A stretch of DNA of 5,315 nt from contig JAEZNF010000047.1 of assembly GCA_023441845.1 (NCBI GenBank), forward strand, positions 1 to 5,315. The letters are read 5' to 3'. The stretch comes from Bacillota bacterium. GTDB taxonomy: Bacteria > Bacillota > Clostridia > Acetivibrionales > DSM-2933. Under the pieces are notes generated by a model, which saw only the letters and a program-made list of their open reading frames with translations, ran no database searches and was not told where the DNA came from. The translations under genes were made by a program, and so were the position numbers. This document shows, piece by piece, positions 5,242 through 5,315 of the stretch (its first letter is position 1; the number at the start of each line of letters is the position of its first letter).

Positions 5242-5315
5242 TTATTTATGTTTAATACGTATCTGTATCAACTTCATAACGTCCTCTAAAACGGCCCTTT
5301 CACGCACCTCAATCA
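5242..5315 (-). CDS. Possible 3' end of a minus-strand gene entering from the right edge
   Basis: The frame is open from the right edge and ends at TAA (5244-5242). It reads IEVRERAVLEDVMKLIQIRI then KHK, a plausible amphipathic helical C-terminus. The bases at the very edge (TG before ATT) could also be the last two of a start codon, which would make this only a tiny ORF. Twenty-four codons are too few to name a family. It is reported only because the composition looks protein-like. Confidence 0.3.
   Translation of the reverse strand, partial: IEVRERAVLEDVMKLIQIRIKHK

Noticed and set aside
1..5315. CRISPR array, tRNA, rRNA or riboswitch
   Set aside because: No regularly spaced direct repeats, cloverleaf-like segments or recognised riboswitch cores were seen on either strand.

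Overview
The window looks like chromosomal DNA from a low-GC Bacillota, most likely class Clostridia. The evidence is the AT-rich composition, strong GGAGG-type ribosome sites, a Bacillus/Clostridium-type LexA (DinR) operator in front of uvrB, a clostridial-style YggT protein and a DUF4474-like protein. The species cannot be named from the sequence.

Layout. From the left edge to about 3775, everything real is on the minus strand. In transcription order, right to left, the genes are: a DUF4474-like membrane protein (3775-2660); a calcineurin-like metallophosphoesterase (2646-1711) starting 13 bases after it, so these two form an operon; a 249-base gap holding an 86-base foldback (1610-1695); a YggT-family membrane protein (1461-1051) with a probable terminator (997-950); a 350-base control region; and the N-terminal 233 residues of uvrB, which runs off the left edge. 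The control region holds a cluster of DnaA-box-like sequences (855-941), then a LexA box (774-787) that overlaps the -35 of a good sigma-A promoter.

From 3776 to 4045 lies a divergent promoter region. To its right, on the plus strand, is an OmpR/PhoB-type response regulator (4046-4741) with all signalling residues intact but an atypical C-terminal tail and no histidine kinase beside it. Its end overlaps a second reading frame (4701-4991) that looks like the C-terminal remnant of another protein. These two plus-strand genes look more GC-rich than the rest. The simplest reading is an acquired two-component locus whose kinase was lost by deletion. The last 325 bases hold no complete convincing gene: there is a GC-rich hairpin, a short imperfect repeat and the possible 3' end of a minus-strand gene entering from the right.

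How the parts work together. uvrB is under visible SOS control, with a possible extra input from DnaA bound upstream. The phosphoesterase and DUF4474 gene are probably co-expressed, but their joint role is unknown. The orphan regulator probably depends on a kinase elsewhere or is decaying. The best candidates for something undescribed are the DnaA-box cluster beside the uvrB promoter and the 86-base foldback.
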